From NCBI RefSeq assembly GCF_000208925.1, contig NW_001915022.1, positions 1 through 31,155 on the forward strand: a DNA stretch of 31,155 nucleotides, read 5' to 3'. Below are positions 29,728 through 31,155 of the stretch, one piece after another. Each line of letters starts with the position of its first letter. The first letter of the stretch is position 1. Under the pieces are notes generated by a model that had not been told where the DNA came from, ran no database searches, and saw nothing but the letters and a program-made list of their open reading frames with translations. This DNA is from Entamoeba histolytica HM-1:IMSS (taxonomy: Eukaryota > Evosea > Mastigamoebida > Endamoebidae). The position numbers were made by a program, and so were the translations under genes.

Positions 29728-30473
29728 TTGATGTTCTATTAATAGATTTTGTTATTTGTATTATCTAAATTGTTTAATTCTTGTTATTTCAATACTTCTT
29801 ATCTTTCATCTTCTTTTATGTCTTACGACATGTGTGATTTATGACTTACAAAATTAAATATATCTTTTGAATCACAAAAACTAATATAACTACACTAATT
29901 TCTTTGAATATCAACATCCATAATTATTCTTTTATTCATTTCATCTTCTTTTATCTTTTTTATACTCTATTTATTAACCTTCAAAAACAGAGTTAATTGT
30001 GAAAAATATTCAAAAAATTCTCACTTCTTTAACAAGTTTTTTCTTTATTCATAGTATTAGCTGTAAGTAAAATATAAACTAGTGTCGTATATTTGATGGT
30101 TTAATGAAATAGTTGAAAATTAAGTTTGGTTATTTAAGTTAAGCAAGTGGTATTACGTATATTTTATATCATTCTTTGTTCACCATAGACTTATCAAATA
30201 TTTATGATTTAAGATTATTTACTTATTCTTTGTATTTTCTTTATTGAGCAGTATAACATTATATTCTTCATTCTTTCATTTATATTGAATTAATGTTTTT
30301 CTAAACTCCACCAACTTAAATTTTTTCATTTAAGTAACTATATTATCTTTATTTGAATTTAATGAATATTAAAATTAATCATTCTTTATTTTATTATTTT
30401 ATGAGAAATAAACATATTAATATCACTTTGATTATTATGAATAATTTCAATTGTCATCATCAACAACATCAAC
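29728..30473. other. A/T-rich intergenic region
   Basis: About 0.75 kb with no open frame worth calling. AATAGAACATC just upstream of the pseudokinase ATG (GAAC at 29736-29733 on the minus strand) may be its promoter element. Nothing else is recognised. Confidence 0.5.
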
Positions 30474-30549
30474 GGTACGAAAATTAGCAAAGAAAAAATG
30501 CATCTAAATAATTTACAAAAAAGAAAAAAGATGCAAAATAATTTGCATC
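30474..30549 (-). repeat. Right arm of the long-range inverted repeat, with a palindrome
   Basis: 30474-30545 is the reverse complement of 1410-1482 at about 92% identity. At its outer end, GATGCAAA (30530-30537) and TTTGCATC (30542-30549) form a perfect 8-bp palindrome with a 4-bp spacer. The same TTTGCATC word is repeated near the left arm. Confidence 0.75.
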
Positions 30550-31003
30550 CATAGAATAATCAACTTATTATATTTTGCTCCTAAAATAAAAATAAAAAAA
30601 ATAAAAAAAATATGATAAATACAGAATATATATATATTTATGTTTATATTTTATTATCAATTGTATTCATTTTGTATGAAATATTAATGAAATAGATTAT
30701 TTGATGAATTCATAATAAATTGGTTATATTTTATTATTCATATTCTTTTATTTATATGTTATTTATCTATCGTATTTTTATATATTTATTTCTCTGTTTA
30801 TATTCTTCTTATTATCTATATATTATTATATTATTCTTATTTTATGTTTTTTATATTTATATTATTTAGATTTTCTTATTGTTATTCTTTTATATTTAAA
30901 TGTATTTTATATTTTTATATTCATCTTTATCATTTTTATATTATTATCATTTATATCTATTTTCATTTTATATTTATTCTCTTTTTATTTATATTTATAT
31001 TGA
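30550..31003. repeat. A/T-only low-complexity tract
   Basis: T-rich DNA made of ATT/TTTATA words that leads into the right copy of the terminal direct repeat. Its composition mirrors positions 300-600. No gene is present. Confidence 0.5.
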
Positions 31004-31155
31004 TTTCATCTTTTATACTTTGATTTTATTATTATATCATTGATTATCATTTCTCGTTTTATTTATCATTTATTCTTATTATTCTTTTGTTTTTATATTA
31101 TATATCATATATTCATATCATTTTCATTTATATTTTATCACTTTATTATATGTTA
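31004..31155. repeat. Right copy of the ~148-bp direct repeat
   Basis: Same-orientation copy of window positions 1-146, about 95% identical by eye, ending at the last base of the window. The copies differ at several sites, so this is not simply one sequence read twice around a circle. Confidence 0.8.

Noticed and set aside
1..31155. Circular molecule suggested by matching ends
   Set aside because: The end copies differ by several substitutions and indels, so they are two diverged repeats, not one overlapping sequence.
1..31155. tRNA arrays, which are abundant in Entamoeba genomes
   Set aside because: No GTTCGA-type B box or cloverleaf-like segment was found on either strand in the gene-free tracts.

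Overview
The window looks like nuclear DNA from Entamoeba, most likely E. histolytica or a close relative. The evidence is about 75% A+T with even poorer intergenic DNA, mostly single-exon genes with short gaps, very short introns that begin GTTTGT and mostly end in TAG, GAAC-type promoter elements close to start codons, and an Entamoeba-style BspA-like leucine-rich-repeat protein. No ribosomal RNA, transfer RNA, CRISPR array or intact transposon was recognised.

Layout. Positions 1-3572 are gene-free, A/T-skewed and repeat-bearing. A gene-dense block follows: a phosphoinositide kinase-like protein (minus strand, 3573-5105), an iron-type alcohol dehydrogenase (plus, 5583-6731), a spliced DENN-domain protein carrying a perfectly spaced LIM zinc-binding motif (minus, 7030-9097), a three-exon YEATS protein (plus, 9252-9929), an ARS2/SERRATE-like zinc protein (plus, 10077-11135) and a spliced arginine-rich small protein (plus, 11294-11803). 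After 1.3 kb without genes come a small acidic protein (plus, 13138-13365), the ribosome-assembly methyltransferase Spb1 (plus, 13745-16234) and a small minus-strand ORF (16304-16504). A long gene-poor tract holds only a neutral-sphingomyelinase-like enzyme (minus, 18437-19351) and a decayed gene (22880-23708). The last cluster is coatomer alpha without its usual C-terminal domain (minus, 24053-26440), a BspA-like LRR protein (plus, 26532-27743) and a four-exon pseudokinase/coiled-coil/PH protein (minus, 27802-29727). Positions 29728-31155 are again A/T-rich and repeat-bearing.

The genes do not form one pathway. Themes that recur are membrane traffic and lipid signalling (phosphoinositide kinase, DENN, coatomer alpha, PH protein, sphingomyelinase) and nuclear RNA/chromatin work (YEATS, ARS2-like, Spb1). 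Several genes are paired head to head over compact shared promoters of 91, 154 and 477 bp.

The observations most worth a second look are the DENN-LIM fusion, a kinase-fold protein that has lost all three catalytic signature residues and has one problematic exon junction, the shortened coatomer alpha, a gene decayed by several stops and one frameshift, and repeats at the window edges: a ~148-bp direct repeat at the two extreme ends and a 73-bp inverted repeat further in. No wholly new multi-gene system could be demonstrated. All family assignments come from reading motifs, with no database search.
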